In this document: one piece after another, positions 1-7,936 of the stretch
Layout: the number at the start of each line of letters is the position of its first letter
Position numbering within the stretch: position 1 is the stretch's first letter
Assembly: GCA_964613425.1 (NCBI GenBank)
Contig: CAZTHC010000025.1
Coordinates: 1-17,204, forward strand
Direction of reading: 5' to 3'
Length of the DNA stretch: 17,204 nucleotides
Source of the DNA: CAZTHC01 sp964613425
GTDB taxonomy: Bacteria; Bacillota; Clostridia; TANB77; CAG-508
Translations under genes and position numbers: made by a program
Notes under the pieces: generated by a model
Seen by the model: only the letters and a program-made list of their open reading frames with translations
Told to the model about the DNA's origin: nothing
Databases searched by the model: none

Positions 1-1
1 A

Positions 2-169
2 GTAGGGGTACAGGGAAACTTTAAACCATTTAGAAAAGTAAAAGTTATATATGGAAAACCAATTTATTATAAAAAAGATGAAATTGATTTGCAAAATAAA
101 CAAATAGTAGATGATTTAACAAAAGTAGTAATGAATGAGGTTGTAACATTGACAAACTCTCAAAACTAG
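2..169 (+). CDS. plsC: PlsC-like 1-acyl-glycerol-3-phosphate acyltransferase, C-terminal fragment
   Basis: Open from the window edge to a TAG at 167-169, giving the last 55 residues of a protein that begins outside the window. The piece starts VGVQGNFKPF and continues with a VIYGKPI block, which resembles the end of PlsC-type acyltransferases, where a G-x-x-G-x-F-KPF strand and a V-x-x-G-x-P-I strand follow the catalytic domain. These enzymes acylate lysophosphatidate at the membrane in phospholipid synthesis. The catalytic HX4D block would be upstream and cannot be seen, so the assignment rests on the C-terminal pattern only. The promoter of typA lies inside its last codons. Confidence 0.6.
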   Translation, partial: VGVQGNFKPFRKVKVIYGKPIYYKKDEIDLQNKQIVDDLTKVVMNEVVTLTNSQN

Positions 170-177
170 TATATAAT
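149..177 (+). promoter_or_regulatory. Consensus sigma-A promoter for typA
   Basis: TTGACA at 149-154 and TATAAT at 172-177 are separated by exactly 17 bases, a perfect match to the vegetative consensus. The -35 box lies inside the last codons of the upstream acyltransferase gene. Transcription would start near 184 and leave a leader of about 50 bases before typA. This suggests that typA is expressed strongly and independently of the gene before it. Confidence 0.85.
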
Positions 178-235
178 TATAAATTGTTAAAATTAAAGAG
201 CGATAGGTATCGTAGAAAAAGGAGAACTTAAAAAA

Positions 236-2044
236 ATGAATAACCAGAAAATAAGAAATGTAGCAATAATTGCACACGTAGACCATGGAAAAACTACAAT
301 AGTAGACGCATTGCTAAGACAAAGTGGAACTTTTAGAGCAAATGAACAAGTAGAAGAAAGAGTAATGGATTCTAATGACTTAGAAAAAGAGAGAGGAATT
401 ACAATACTTGCAAAAAATACTTCTGTAATGTATGGAGATATTAAAATAAATATAGTAGATACACCAGGACATGCTGATTTCGGCGGAGAAGTTGAAAGAG
501 TTTTAAAAATGGTTGACGGTGTAGTTTTATTAGTTGATGCTTTTGAAGGTCCAATGCCTCAAACAAGAGAAGTTTTGAAGAAATCTTTAGCATTAAACTT
601 AAAACCAATTGTTGTTATTAATAAAATAGATAGACCAGGTTCAAGACCACTACAAGTTGTTGATGAAGTTTTAGAATTATTCATAGATTTAGGTGCAAAC
701 GATGAACAACTAGATTTCCCTGTTGTATATGCTTCAGGAAAAAATGGTATAGCAAAAATGAATTTAGAAGAAGAATCAACAGATATGAAGTGTTTATTTG
801 AAACAATAGTTAATTCTATAGATGCACCAAATTGTGATGAAGAAGGAACAGCACAAATGCTAGTTTCTAATATAGATTATGATGATTATACAGGTAGAAT
901 TGCAATAGGAAGAGTTGAACGTGGAATTATAAAAACAGGAATGCCTGTTACTGTATGCAAAAAAGAAAAAAATGAAAATGGAAAAATTGTTAAAGTATTT
1001 ACTTATGTAGGTTTAAAGAATGTTGAAGTTGAAGAAGTTGCAGCTGGTGACATTGTTGAAGTTACAGGGATAGCAGATATAAACATTGGAGATACAATTT
1101 GTGATATAAACAATCCAGAAAAAATAGATTTCGTAGATATAGATGAACCAACAGTTTCTATGACATTTAGTGTAAATGATGGACCATTTGCAGGACAAGA
1201 AGGTCAATATGTAACTTCTCGTCATATTAGAGATAGATTATTTAAAGAATTAGATAGAAATGTTTCTTTAAGAGTAAAAGAAACAGATAGAGCTGAAAGC
1301 TTTGAAGTTTCTGGACGTGGAGAGTTACATTTATCTGTATTAATAGAAACAATGAGAAGAGAAGGTTTTGAATTATTATTATCTAGACCTAAAGTAATAT
1401 TTAAAGAAATAGATGGTAAAAAATGCGAGCCAATGGAAAGATTAGTTGTAAATATCCCAGATGAAAGCATAGGAACAGTTATAGAAAAACTTGGTAGAAG
1501 AAAAGGCGAAATGATAAATATGGAGCCAGCAGAAGCAGGACATACAAAAGTTACATTTAGAATACCTTCAAGAGGAATTATTGGCTATAGAACAGAATTC
1601 CTTACAGACACAAAGGGAAATGGAACAATGAATAGTATGTTTGATGGATATGAAGAATATAAAGGCGATATATCTTCTAGAACAAGAGGAACAATAGTAG
1701 CATTTGAAAAAGGAACATCTGTAACATATGGATTATATAATGCACAAGAAAGAGGAGAATTATTTATTGGCGCTGGTGTAGAAGTATATGAAGGTATGAT
1801 AGTTGGATTAAACTCTAGAGGAGAAGATATTTCAATAAATGTATGTAAAGAAAAACATTTAACAAATACTAGAGCTTCTGGTTCAGACGATGCATTACGT
1901 TTAGTACCACCAATTCAATTTTCATTAGAAAAAGCAATAGAATTTATTGCAGATGATGAATTAGTTGAAGTAACACCAAAAAATATACGTTTAAGAAAGA
2001 AAATATTAGATAGTAAAACAAGAGAAAGAATGGCAAGAAAATAA
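236..2044 (+). CDS. typA: Ribosome-associated translational GTPase TypA/BipA
   Basis: A complete 602-residue protein, the usual length for TypA/BipA. This GTPase is related to elongation factor G, binds the ribosome and assists 50S assembly and translation under stress. All GTPase motifs are visible: AHVDHGKTT near residue 13 (P-loop), RGIT near 53, DTPGHADF near 75, NKID near 129 and a SGKNG block. Beta-barrel and EF-G-like domains follow, and a C-terminal domain with the typical GIIGYRTEFLTDTKG stretch. The start is fixed by AAGGAG just upstream of the ATG. CGG trinucleotides occur only across codon junctions (for example ttc|ggc, gac|ggt), never as a codon. Its promoter is at 149-177. Confidence 0.98.
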   Translation: MNNQKIRNVAIIAHVDHGKTTIVDALLRQSGTFRANEQVEERVMDSNDLEKERGITILAKNTSVMYGDIKINIVDTPGHADFGGEVERVLKMVDGVVLLVDAFEGPMPQTREVLKKSLALNLKPIVVINKIDRPGSRPLQVVDEVLELFIDLGANDEQLDFPVVYASGKNGIAKMNLEEESTDMKCLFETIVNSIDAPNCDEEGTAQMLVSNIDYDDYTGRIAIGRVERGIIKTGMPVTVCKKEKNENGKIVKVFTYVGLKNVEVEEVAAGDIVEVTGIADINIGDTICDINNPEKIDFVDIDEPTVSMTFSVNDGPFAGQEGQYVTSRHIRDRLFKELDRNVSLRVKETDRAESFEVSGRGELHLSVLIETMRREGFELLLSRPKVIFKEIDGKKCEPMERLVVNIPDESIGTVIEKLGRRKGEMINMEPAEAGHTKVTFRIPSRGIIGYRTEFLTDTKGNGTMNSMFDGYEEYKGDISSRTRGTIVAFEKGTSVTYGLYNAQERGELFIGAGVEVYEGMIVGLNSRGEDISINVCKEKHLTNTRASGSDDALRLVPPIQFSLEKAIEFIADDELVEVTPKNIRLRKKILDSKTRERMARK

Positions 2045-2060
2045 TATAGACAGTAAAAAA

Positions 2061-2086
2061 TTAGGCAACCTACTTAGGTTGCCTAA
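2061..2086 (-). terminator. Rho-independent terminator between convergent genes
   Basis: An 11-bp perfect stem (TTAGGCAACCT at 2061-2071 with its complement at 2076-2086) encloses a 4-base loop. On the minus strand the hairpin is followed at once by a run of six T, a canonical intrinsic terminator for the 91-codon minus-strand gene. On the plus strand it lies 17 bases after the typA stop and is followed by a weaker AT-rich tail, so it may also end the typA transcript. Confidence 0.85.
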
Positions 2087-2093
2087 AATAATA

Positions 2094-2369
2094 TTACGGC
2101 TTATAAACTAATAATTGCCTCCGAGAACGTAAATCTCTTGATTTACTAATAAGTAAATGCAATTTAGTAGGATCTACTTGATTAGCATCAGAGAGAAGAT
2201 TTCCATTTTGGTATACATCGTATTCCGGAAAGAGTTTTTGCAGTTTCGAATAATCAATTTCAAAACTATCAAGTGGCATATCTAACTGAGAGCTCCGCTC
2301 TATAAGGAATTTCTTTTCTTTTTCCGTTAAAGAAGGAAAAAGTAATTGAATTACGATTAAAATGGACAT
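2094..2369 (-). CDS. Small hypothetical protein with two in-frame CGG codons, probably foreign
   Basis: A 91-codon gene I do not recognise. It looks real: AAAGGGG precedes the ATG, a promoter lies at 2404-2432, and the stop is followed within 10 bases by an intrinsic terminator. The product starts with a hydrophobic stretch (MSILIVIQLLF), is charged in the middle and ends in an arginine-rich tail. Codon use differs from all neighbours (CTC, TCC, TCG, ACG, CCG, CGG, AGG), which suggests recent acquisition, perhaps from a phage or plasmid. It has the only in-frame CGG codons in the window without a detectable frame break: residue 25 (2295-2297) and residue 83 (2121-2123). If CGGN shifts the frame here as it seems to in metK and recD2, translation would stop at a TAG at 2282-2284 after 28 residues. 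Confidence 0.65.
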   Translation of the reverse strand: MSILIVIQLLFPSLTEKEKKFLIERSSQLDMPLDSFEIDYSKLQKLFPEYDVYQNGNLLSDANQVDPTKLHLLISKSRDLRSRRQLLVYKP

Positions 2370-2403
2370 ATAAAAGCCCCTTTCAAAATAATATTATGTT
2401 AAT

Positions 2404-2432
2404 ATTATATCAAAAAAATAAGAAAAAGTAAA
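2404..2432 (-). promoter_or_regulatory. Probable promoter of the 91-codon gene
   Basis: On the minus strand TTTACT (2427-2432) and a perfect TATAAT (2404-2409) are 17 bases apart. They lie 35 bases upstream of the ATG at 2369. The -35 box matches four of six consensus bases. The whole 84-bp gap to trmR must also hold the signals for that gene, so the two may be transcribed divergently. Confidence 0.55.
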
Positions 2433-2453
2433 TATATAGGAGAAAAATAAGAT

Positions 2454-3041
2454 ATGAATGATGAATTTTTACAAAAAATAAAAGAAAAAGCATTAGAGGA
2501 ACATATTCCAATTTTAATGGATGATACACTAGAAGTTATAATAAAAATTTTGAAAGATGCTGACCCTAGCAGAATACTAGAAATTGGTACAGCAGTAGGA
2601 TATTCAGCAAGCTGCTTTGCAAAATATACAAATAATAATTGTATAATAGATACTATTGAAATAGATGAACAGAGATATTTAGAAGCAAAAGAAAATATTG
2701 AAAAATTAGAATTGCAAAATAGAATAAATATATATTTTGGCAATGCAGTAGAAGTATTACCAACATTAAATGAAACCTATGATATTATTTTTATAGATGC
2801 AGCAAAAGGTAAATATCCAATATTCTTAAGTGAAGCTCTACGAATGTCAAAAAAAGGTAGTATTATAGTAGCAGATAATATTTTGTATAAAGGCTATGTT
2901 ATGAGCGATTATAATAAGCATAAGCAACGTACAGCTGTAAGAAATTTGCGTGAATACATAAAAGAAGCAACAGAAAATCCTCAATTAGAAACACAAATAC
3001 TTGAAGTAGGAGACGGGTTAGCAATAACAGTTATAAAATAA
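2454..3041 (+). CDS. trmR: SAM-dependent O-methyltransferase, TrmR type
   Basis: A 195-residue class I methyltransferase of the small O-methyltransferase (YrrM/TrmR) family. In Bacillus, TrmR methylates 5-hydroxyuridine at the tRNA wobble position to 5-methoxyuridine. The SAM-binding motif EIGTAVGYSA lies at residues 43-52 and an acidic ribose-binding stretch (TIEIDE) at 67-72. The metal-binding signature is present as FIDAAKGKY (Asp115) and VADN (Asp141, Asn142). The family is normally slightly longer at the N-terminus, but the ATG has AGGAG at a good distance and there is no in-frame room upstream. The tRNA assignment is from family resemblance; a catechol-type O-methyltransferase is the alternative. 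Confidence 0.85.
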   Translation: MNDEFLQKIKEKALEEHIPILMDDTLEVIIKILKDADPSRILEIGTAVGYSASCFAKYTNNNCIIDTIEIDEQRYLEAKENIEKLELQNRINIYFGNAVEVLPTLNETYDIIFIDAAKGKYPIFLSEALRMSKKGSIIVADNILYKGYVMSDYNKHKQRTAVRNLREYIKEATENPQLETQILEVGDGLAITVIK

Positions 3042-3059
3042 ACAATCTGCGAAATATTA

Positions 3060-3130
3060 CCTGCGTTTGACTACTATATTGCAAGGAATACACATGCATT
3101 ATAAATTGTAGGGGCGTATTGTATACGCCC
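3060..3130. repeat. Right-half remnant of the 190-bp repeat
   Basis: Bases 3060-3132 match 3247-3319 at an offset of 187 with only a handful of mismatches: CCTGCGTTTG at the start, then a TTGCAAG block, ATTATAAATTGTAGGGG, and the hairpin GGGCGTAT-tgt-ATACGCCC at 3112-3130. It looks like the right end of an older copy of the element, into or beside which the full copy at 3112-3301 sits, so the terminal hairpin is shared between them. Confidence 0.7.
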
Positions 3131-3301
3131 TATAATGATATATTGCAACAGTCCGCCAAATCTCGTCGGCGATGATATGTTTTCTTTTTTTAGGCTCCCC
3201 CAAGTAATTCCTACTCGTATCCTCCTAAAAAAAGAAAAATATATCGCCTGCGTTTGGCTACTATATTGCAAGAAATAAACACATATTATAAATTGTAGGG
3301 G
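3112..3301. repeat. 190-bp palindromic intergenic repeat, copy 1
   Basis: Identical over 190 bases to 4318-4507. From left to right it holds a terminal hairpin (GGGCGTAT, loop TGT, ATACGCCC at 3112-3130), a TTGCAA site, an arm ending in a 15-bp T-rich stretch at 3180-3194, a 29-base centre, the exact complement at 3224-3238, and an outer arm back to TTGCAA. The arms stay complementary, with gaps, for about 27 bp or more (GGCGAT...AGG on both strands). A second terminal hairpin follows at 3299-3317. It has no credible coding content and no transposase, so it resembles a MITE or REP-type element. With its flanks it fills the 391-bp gap between trmR and the lipase gene. Confidence 0.85.
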
Positions 3302-3343
3302 CGTATTGTATACGCCCTAAAAAATATTGTAGAATATAATTAT

Positions 3344-3377
3344 AATAAGATAAGAGTATTACCTCTTGTCTTATTTT
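3344..3377 (+). terminator. AT-rich stem-loop with T-rich tail before the lipase gene
   Basis: AATAAGATAAGAG at 3344-3356 pairs with CTCTTGTCTTATT at 3363-3375 (13 pairs, one of them G-T) around a 6-base loop, followed by TTATTTGTT. It could end transcription entering from trmR and the repeat. Because it lies directly upstream of the extended -10 element at 3381-3389, it could instead be an operator. The GC content is low, so terminator strength is uncertain. Confidence 0.45.
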
Positions 3378-3380
3378 ATT

Positions 3381-3389
3381 TGTTATAAT
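3381..3389 (+). promoter_or_regulatory. Extended -10 promoter element of the lipase gene
   Basis: TGTTATAAT is a perfect extended -10 (TGn-TATAAT) placed 44 bases before the ATG at 3433. No good -35 box lies 17 bases upstream, as is allowed for extended -10 promoters. The stem-loop at 3344-3375 covers the region where a -35 would be. Confidence 0.5.
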
Positions 3390-3432
3390 ATAATAATATA
3401 AAATTAGTAATATATAAAAAGGATTTGATAAT

Positions 3433-4266
3433 ATGAAAATAGGATTAGCTTTATCTGGAGGTGGCATTAGAGGTGCTGCTCACATAGGTGTTTTGCAAGC
3501 ATTAGAGGAAAATAATATTCATATAGATGTTGTAGGAGGAACAAGCGCAGGAGCAATAGTTACTTCATTATTTGCTATGGGATATTCTTCACAGGAAATA
3601 CACAATCTTTTTAAGCATTTTGCAAAAAAAATACTAGCAGTAAATCCAAAAACATTCTTTTCAACTTTAAAAGGAAAAGAAGGTTTTGGATTTACTGGTT
3701 TAGCAACTAGCAAAACCATAGAAGATGCAATAGAAGAAGCAGCAAAATATAAAAAAATAAGTAACATTAAAGATTTAACAATGCCAATAGCTATGCCAAC
3801 AACAGACTTAATAAGTGGAAAACAATATATTTTTACAAATAGCAGTTTAGAAGGAGATAATTACATAAAGAATATTAAAATAGCAAAAGCAGTTAGAGCA
3901 AGTGCTACATTTCCATTCGTTTTCAGCCCATTTGAATATGATAAATACCAATTTGCAGATGGAGGAATTACAAATAATATTCCAATAGATGAAATAAAAA
4001 AACTAGGCGCAGATAAAGTTATAGCTATTAAATTTAATATGGGGCAAAAAAAGTATAATAGTATTCATAATTTGGCTATGAGAGCAATAGATATTATGGG
4101 AGAGGGAATTGATAAAGAACAATTAAAACATAGTGATATTGTTATTGATATAGATTTAAAAAATGTTCAAGTATTTAATATGAACAAAATGGAGTTTTGT
4201 TATAAAGAAGGATATGAGCAGACTATTAAACAAATTGATAAGATTAAAAAAATATGTAATTTCTAA
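3433..4266 (+). CDS. Patatin-like phospholipase (RssA/YlbK type)
   Basis: A complete 277-residue serine acyl hydrolase of the patatin family. The oxyanion-hole loop GGGIRG is at residues 9-14, the nucleophile elbow GTSAG puts the catalytic serine at Ser38, and the second member of the Ser-Asp dyad is Asp176 in DGG. There is no signal peptide or membrane segment, so a cytoplasmic or membrane-surface lipid or ester hydrolase is likely; the natural substrate is unknown for most bacterial members of this size. AAAGG precedes the ATG. It sits alone between two copies of the 190-bp repeat, which could allow deletion by recombination. Confidence 0.93.
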   Translation: MKIGLALSGGGIRGAAHIGVLQALEENNIHIDVVGGTSAGAIVTSLFAMGYSSQEIHNLFKHFAKKILAVNPKTFFSTLKGKEGFGFTGLATSKTIEDAIEEAAKYKKISNIKDLTMPIAMPTTDLISGKQYIFTNSSLEGDNYIKNIKIAKAVRASATFPFVFSPFEYDKYQFADGGITNNIPIDEIKKLGADKVIAIKFNMGQKKYNSIHNLAMRAIDIMGEGIDKEQLKHSDIVIDIDLKNVQVFNMNKMEFCYKEGYEQTIKQIDKIKKICNF

Positions 4267-4317
4267 ATTTTAATTATTAAATCATAATTATTGAATATAA
4301 TGTATAAAACACATGTA

Positions 4318-4507
4318 GGGCGTATTGTATACGCCCTATAATGATATATTGCAACAGTCCGCCAAATCTCGTCGGCGATGATATGTTTTCTTTTTTTAGG
4401 CTCCCCCAAGTAATTCCTACTCGTATCCTCCTAAAAAAAGAAAAATATATCGCCTGCGTTTGGCTACTATATTGCAAGAAATAAACACATATTATAAATT
4501 GTAGGGG
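4318..4507. repeat. 190-bp palindromic intergenic repeat, copy 2
   Basis: Exact copy of 3112-3301 in direct orientation, 1206 bases downstream. Terminal hairpin at 4318-4336; 15-bp central arms at 4386-4400 and 4430-4444. The right end differs in what follows: instead of the GGGCGTAT hairpin, the shared GTAGGGG runs into another GC-rich palindrome at 4505-4526. The boundaries suggest a modular element whose terminal palindromes can be exchanged. With its flanks it fills the 317-bp gap between the lipase and dipeptidase genes. Confidence 0.85.
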
Positions 4508-4526
4508 TCGGCGTCCCCGACGACCC
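4505..4526. repeat. GTAGG-type intergenic palindrome
   Basis: GGGTCG at 4505-4510 pairs with CGACCC at 4521-4526; an alternative inner fold pairs GTCGG with CCGAC. It has the same GTAGGGG lead-in as the hairpins at 3112 and 3299 but a different stem sequence, and lies 57 bases before the dipeptidase start. Confidence 0.6.
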
Positions 4527-4583
4527 GCAAAACATTGATAAGATATATTATAAAATGTAGGAAATATTCAAAATGGAGGTTTT

Positions 4584-5511
4584 ATGTTTGATTGTCACTA
4601 TGATTTATTAACTCAAATATATATAAACCGAGATAATATAGAACATATAAAAGAATTTTGCAAAGAGGTATATAATAAACAAAATATAATAGGTGGAATA
4701 TTCAATTTGTTTTTTATGAGTTATGAAGAAATGCAACAAGAATTATTAATTTCAAGAGAAGAAATAGATGTAGTAAAAATGTTAAAACAAGTTGATTGCA
4801 TAATAAAACAACAACACTTATTATCAAAAGGAATAAAATACATATATGGAATAGAAGGATTAGATTATATTAATATTGAAAATATTGATGATTTATATGA
4901 ATTAGGTGTTAGAAGTGTAACTATTGTATGGAATAATGAAAACAAATTTGGTGGAGGTAGTAGAGCTAAATGTGGACTTACTTCTTTGGGAAAAGAATTA
5001 ATAAGAAAATTAGTTAATAAAAAAATTGCAATAGATTTATCACATGCAAACGAAAAAACTTTCTATGAAATTATAGAAGAATGTATAAAATTAAGAGAAG
5101 AGCGGTCTACAACCACTTTGCTTTGCTTCACATTCAAATTCCAAAAAAATATGTAATCATAACAGAAATTTAACAGATAATCAAATATTAAAAATAAAAC
5201 AATTAGATGGAATAATAGGCATAGTTTCATATAAAAAGTTTTGTGCAGAAGGTGTATGTAATAATTACAAAACAGCATATTTAAAGCACATTGACCATAT
5301 AAAAGAACTATTAGGCAGTACAGAAAATATAGCTATTGCTTCAGATGATATGGGGTATTACATAACAGATACAGAGTTGTATAAATATTCTAATGTGTTT
5401 AATCTAAAAAACATGTCGAATGAGCTTGAAGAAGTATTGCGTGATTATTCAGAAAAAGAAAGAGAAGGAATAAAACAATTAAATGCAATGAGGTTTTTGA
5501 ATTTAATATAG
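4584..5511 (+). CDS. Membrane dipeptidase-like enzyme, peptidase family M19, read through one CGGN +1 site
   Basis: A zinc peptidase of the M19 (renal dipeptidase) family, 308 residues when one extra C at 5103 is skipped. Metal ligands of the family are visible: His5 and Asp7 (HxD), Glu91 in IEG, His154 in DLSHAN, and His183 in ASHSN, with NRNLTD and ASDD downstream. The zero frame from ATG 4584 (good TGGAGG site) runs to residue 173 and then reads CGG at 5103-5105 and ends at 5156. Skipping the C gives GAG-(C)GGT-CTA and joins directly to CFASHSN and the rest of the domain, ending at TAG 5509-5511. Without the shift the product lacks His183 and would be inactive. It could be a pseudogene, but the pattern matches metK and recD2. 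Substrate unknown; dipeptides are typical. Confidence 0.8.
5103..5106 (+). other. CGGT recoding site in the M19 dipeptidase gene
   Basis: Zero-frame codons are GAA GAG CGG TCT; the frame that continues the protein is GAG (C)GGT CTA CAA CCA. The predicted residue is Gly174. The zero-frame stop follows at 5154-5156. Confidence 0.7.
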
Positions 5512-5532
5512 AAGATGCTGCAAAATGTAGGA

Positions 5533-5549
5533 GCAGGGTCCATCCCTGC
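5533..5549. repeat. GTAGG-type intergenic palindrome
   Basis: GCAGGG (5533-5538), loop TCCAT, CCCTGC (5544-5549), introduced by TGTAGGA and followed by CCAC. It lies 21 bases after the dipeptidase stop, between convergent genes, so it may also act as a transcription stop despite the absence of a T-run. Confidence 0.55.
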
Positions 5550-5578
5550 CCACTAATATAAGGATTAATGATATGTAT

Positions 5579-5597
5579 GGGCGCATTGTATACACCC
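5579..5597. repeat. Degenerate copy of the GGGCGTAT hairpin
   Basis: GGGCGCAT-tgt-ATACACCC differs from the hairpin at 3112-3130 by two substitutions that break two of the eight pairs. It lies immediately downstream of the mutS2 stop (minus strand) and looks like a decaying copy. Confidence 0.5.
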
Positions 5598-5599
5598 TG

Positions 5600-7936
5600 T
5601 TATTTTAATTCTACAATTGTTACTCCCATTTCACCTTCACCATAAACACCAATTCTAAAACTCTTTACATGAGAATTCTTTTTCAAAAATTGATGTATTC
5701 CATTACGCAAAGTACCAGTACCTTTTCCATGAACAATTCTAACAGATGGAATATTTGCTAATATGCAATCATCTAAATATTTATCTATTGTGAAAGTAGC
5801 TTCTTCTACATTGTATCCAATTACATTAATTTCAGAGGAAACACTAGAAGCTTTATTAATAGTATTGCTTTTTAAAATCTTTGTATTAGTTGTGTTTACA
5901 GATTTATTTTTAACACCCTCTAGCTTGTTTAAATTAAAATTCATTTTAGCATTTCCAACTTGTACTTGCATTTGGTTAGAATTATTAGGTAAAGAAAGTA
6001 CAATTCCATTTTGATTTAATGATGGAATATAAACTTCCATACCAAGAGTAATATCTCCTTTGCTTAATGTGGATGGTGTATTATCTAAAATAGTAGGATT
6101 TAATTCTTTGATTTTACTATTCATTTCAGCTCTAATATTATTTAATTCTTTAGAATCTTTAGAACTTTGAATCTTTAAGATTGCTTCATTTACTTCTTCT
6201 TTAGCTTCTAATAAAATATCTCGTGCCTCTTGTTTTGCACTATTAACAAGCTCTATTTTTTTATCTTCCAAAGAAGATAAATCTTGGTTTAAGCTAGATT
6301 TTAATGTTTCTATTTCTAAAGAATTTTTTAAAATCTTTTCTTTTTCTTTTTCAATAAGAATTTTGTCATCATATATATTTTTTATTAATTCTTCAACACT
6401 AATTTGAGAAGTGTTTACTAAAGACTTGGCTTTTTCTAAAATTTCAGGGCTAAGACCTAAACGTTTACTTATGGCAAAAGCATTACTTTTGCCAGGTACT
6501 CCAATTAATAATTTATATGTTGGCTGTAATTTTTCAACATCAAATTCTGAACTTGCATTTTCAAATCCGTCTGTAACTATTGCATAATTTTTAATTTCTG
6601 AATAATGAGTAGTCGAAAGAGTTAGCACTTTTTTATTGTATAAATATTCTAAAATACTTATTGCTAAACTTGCACCTTCAATTGGGTCTGTTCCAGAGCC
6701 CAATTCGTCCAATAAAACTAAGCTGTTTGGAGTAATGCAATTTAATATTTCTATTATATTTAGCATATGAGAAGAGAAGGTACTTAAAGAATCTGCAATA
6801 CTTTGCTCGTCACCAATATCAGCAAAAATATTATCAAAAACATAAATACTGCTTCCAGAATTTGCAGGAATATATAATCCACTCATTGCCATTAATAAAA
6901 GTAAGCCAACAGTTTTTAAAGTAACAGTTTTACCACCAGTATTTGGACCTGTTACTACAAGAGTAGAAAAATCTTTACCAATAGAAATATCTATTGGAAC
7001 TACTTTATTTGTGTCAATTAGTGGGTGCCTAGCCTTTTTAAAATCTATAAATTTGTTATCATTAATAATTGGTTCAATACCATTAATGCTAATTCCGTAT
7101 TTACCTTTGGCAAATATAAAATCTATTTTACCAATGATAGAAATATTGTTTTCTAGTTCATCAATAATATCAAAAAATAAGCTAGATAGTTTTTGCAATA
7201 TTTTTTCTATTTCAATATTTTCTTCTATTTTAAGACTAGATAATTTGTTATTAAGTTCGAAAACACTAATAGGCTCTATAAAAAATGTTAAACCGCTTGC
7301 AGAAATGTCATGCACAAAACCTTTAACTTCAGACTTGTATTCGCTTTTAACAGGAACAACATATCTGTTGTTTCTTATAGTTATTACAGCTTCTTGAATG
7401 TATTTTGAACTCATAAAAGAATTTAACTTTTGACGAATTTCTTGTTCTGTTGTTTTTATGTTTCTTCTAATATTTAGTAAAGTAGAAGAAGCCTTATCGT
7501 CTATAGTATGTTCATCTATAATTGAATTAAAAATAGTAGTTTCAATTTTAATATTTGTATATAAGTTTTCAAAATATCTAGATAATCTTTTGGCAAAGCT
7601 AATATCTATATCAGCATAAAAATATTCTCTCAATTCTCTAGATATTTTTAAAATATGTGCTAAATCTAATAAATATTGAGCAGATAAAGTAGAGTTGCTT
7701 TTTAATGTTTTAAAATGTACACAAGTATCTACAATTTCTGCTATTGGCGGATTACCTTTTCTGAAAATTAAAGTATTAGATTCAGTAGTTTCGGTTAAAC
7801 TATTAATAACCTCTTGTTTAGAAGAAAAAGGAACTAATGAATTAACAAGCTCTTTTCCTAAATATGTTATTGCAAAACCTTCTAAAATTTTTAATATTTT
7901 ATTATATTCTAATTTGTTTAAATATTTCTCTTTCAT
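5600..7936 (-). CDS. mutS2: MutS2 ATPase/endonuclease with C-terminal Smr domain
   Basis: A complete 778-residue MutS2, near the usual length of about 785. It has the MutS core and clamp domains, Walker A GPNTGGKT at residues 330-337, Walker B LVLLDELGSGTDP around 407-418, a long charged coiled coil at about 520-610, and an Smr nuclease domain from about 705 with HGKGTGTLR. MutS2 proteins suppress homologous recombination, and in Bacillus they act on collided ribosomes; which role applies here is open. The ribosome link is of interest beside a locus with apparent frameshift decoding. AGGAG precedes the ATG. It is transcribed divergently from metK across 76 bp. No in-frame CGG codon is seen. 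Confidence 0.97.
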   Translation of the reverse strand: MKEKYLNKLEYNKILKILEGFAITYLGKELVNSLVPFSSKQEVINSLTETTESNTLIFRKGNPPIAEIVDTCVHFKTLKSNSTLSAQYLLDLAHILKISRELREYFYADIDISFAKRLSRYFENLYTNIKIETTIFNSIIDEHTIDDKASSTLLNIRRNIKTTEQEIRQKLNSFMSSKYIQEAVITIRNNRYVVPVKSEYKSEVKGFVHDISASGLTFFIEPISVFELNNKLSSLKIEENIEIEKILQKLSSLFFDIIDELENNISIIGKIDFIFAKGKYGISINGIEPIINDNKFIDFKKARHPLIDTNKVVPIDISIGKDFSTLVVTGPNTGGKTVTLKTVGLLLLMAMSGLYIPANSGSSIYVFDNIFADIGDEQSIADSLSTFSSHMLNIIEILNCITPNSLVLLDELGSGTDPIEGASLAISILEYLYNKKVLTLSTTHYSEIKNYAIVTDGFENASSEFDVEKLQPTYKLLIGVPGKSNAFAISKRLGLSPEILEKAKSLVNTSQISVEELIKNIYDDKILIEKEKEKILKNSLEIETLKSSLNQDLSSLEDKKIELVNSAKQEARDILLEAKEEVNEAILKIQSSKDSKELNNIRAEMNSKIKELNPTILDNTPSTLSKGDITLGMEVYIPSLNQNGIVLSLPNNSNQMQVQVGNAKMNFNLNKLEGVKNKSVNTTNTKILKSNTINKASSVSSEINVIGYNVEEATFTIDKYLDDCILANIPSVRIVHGKGTGTLRNGIHQFLKKNSHVKSFRIGVYGEGEMGVTIVELK

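Noticed and set aside
2405..2743. Minus-strand hydrophobic open frame of 112 codons
   Set aside because: It overlaps the start of trmR on the opposite strand; composition is that expected of the reverse complement of an AT-rich coding region.
3042..3432. CRISPR array
   Set aside because: The repeats are two long copies with palindromic structure, not short regularly spaced units with unique spacers.
3074..4477. Small minus-strand reading frames of 65 and 66 codons that are nearly identical
   Set aside because: They lie wholly in or over the 190-bp repeat and are identical only because the repeat is. No ribosome binding site or family resemblance was seen.
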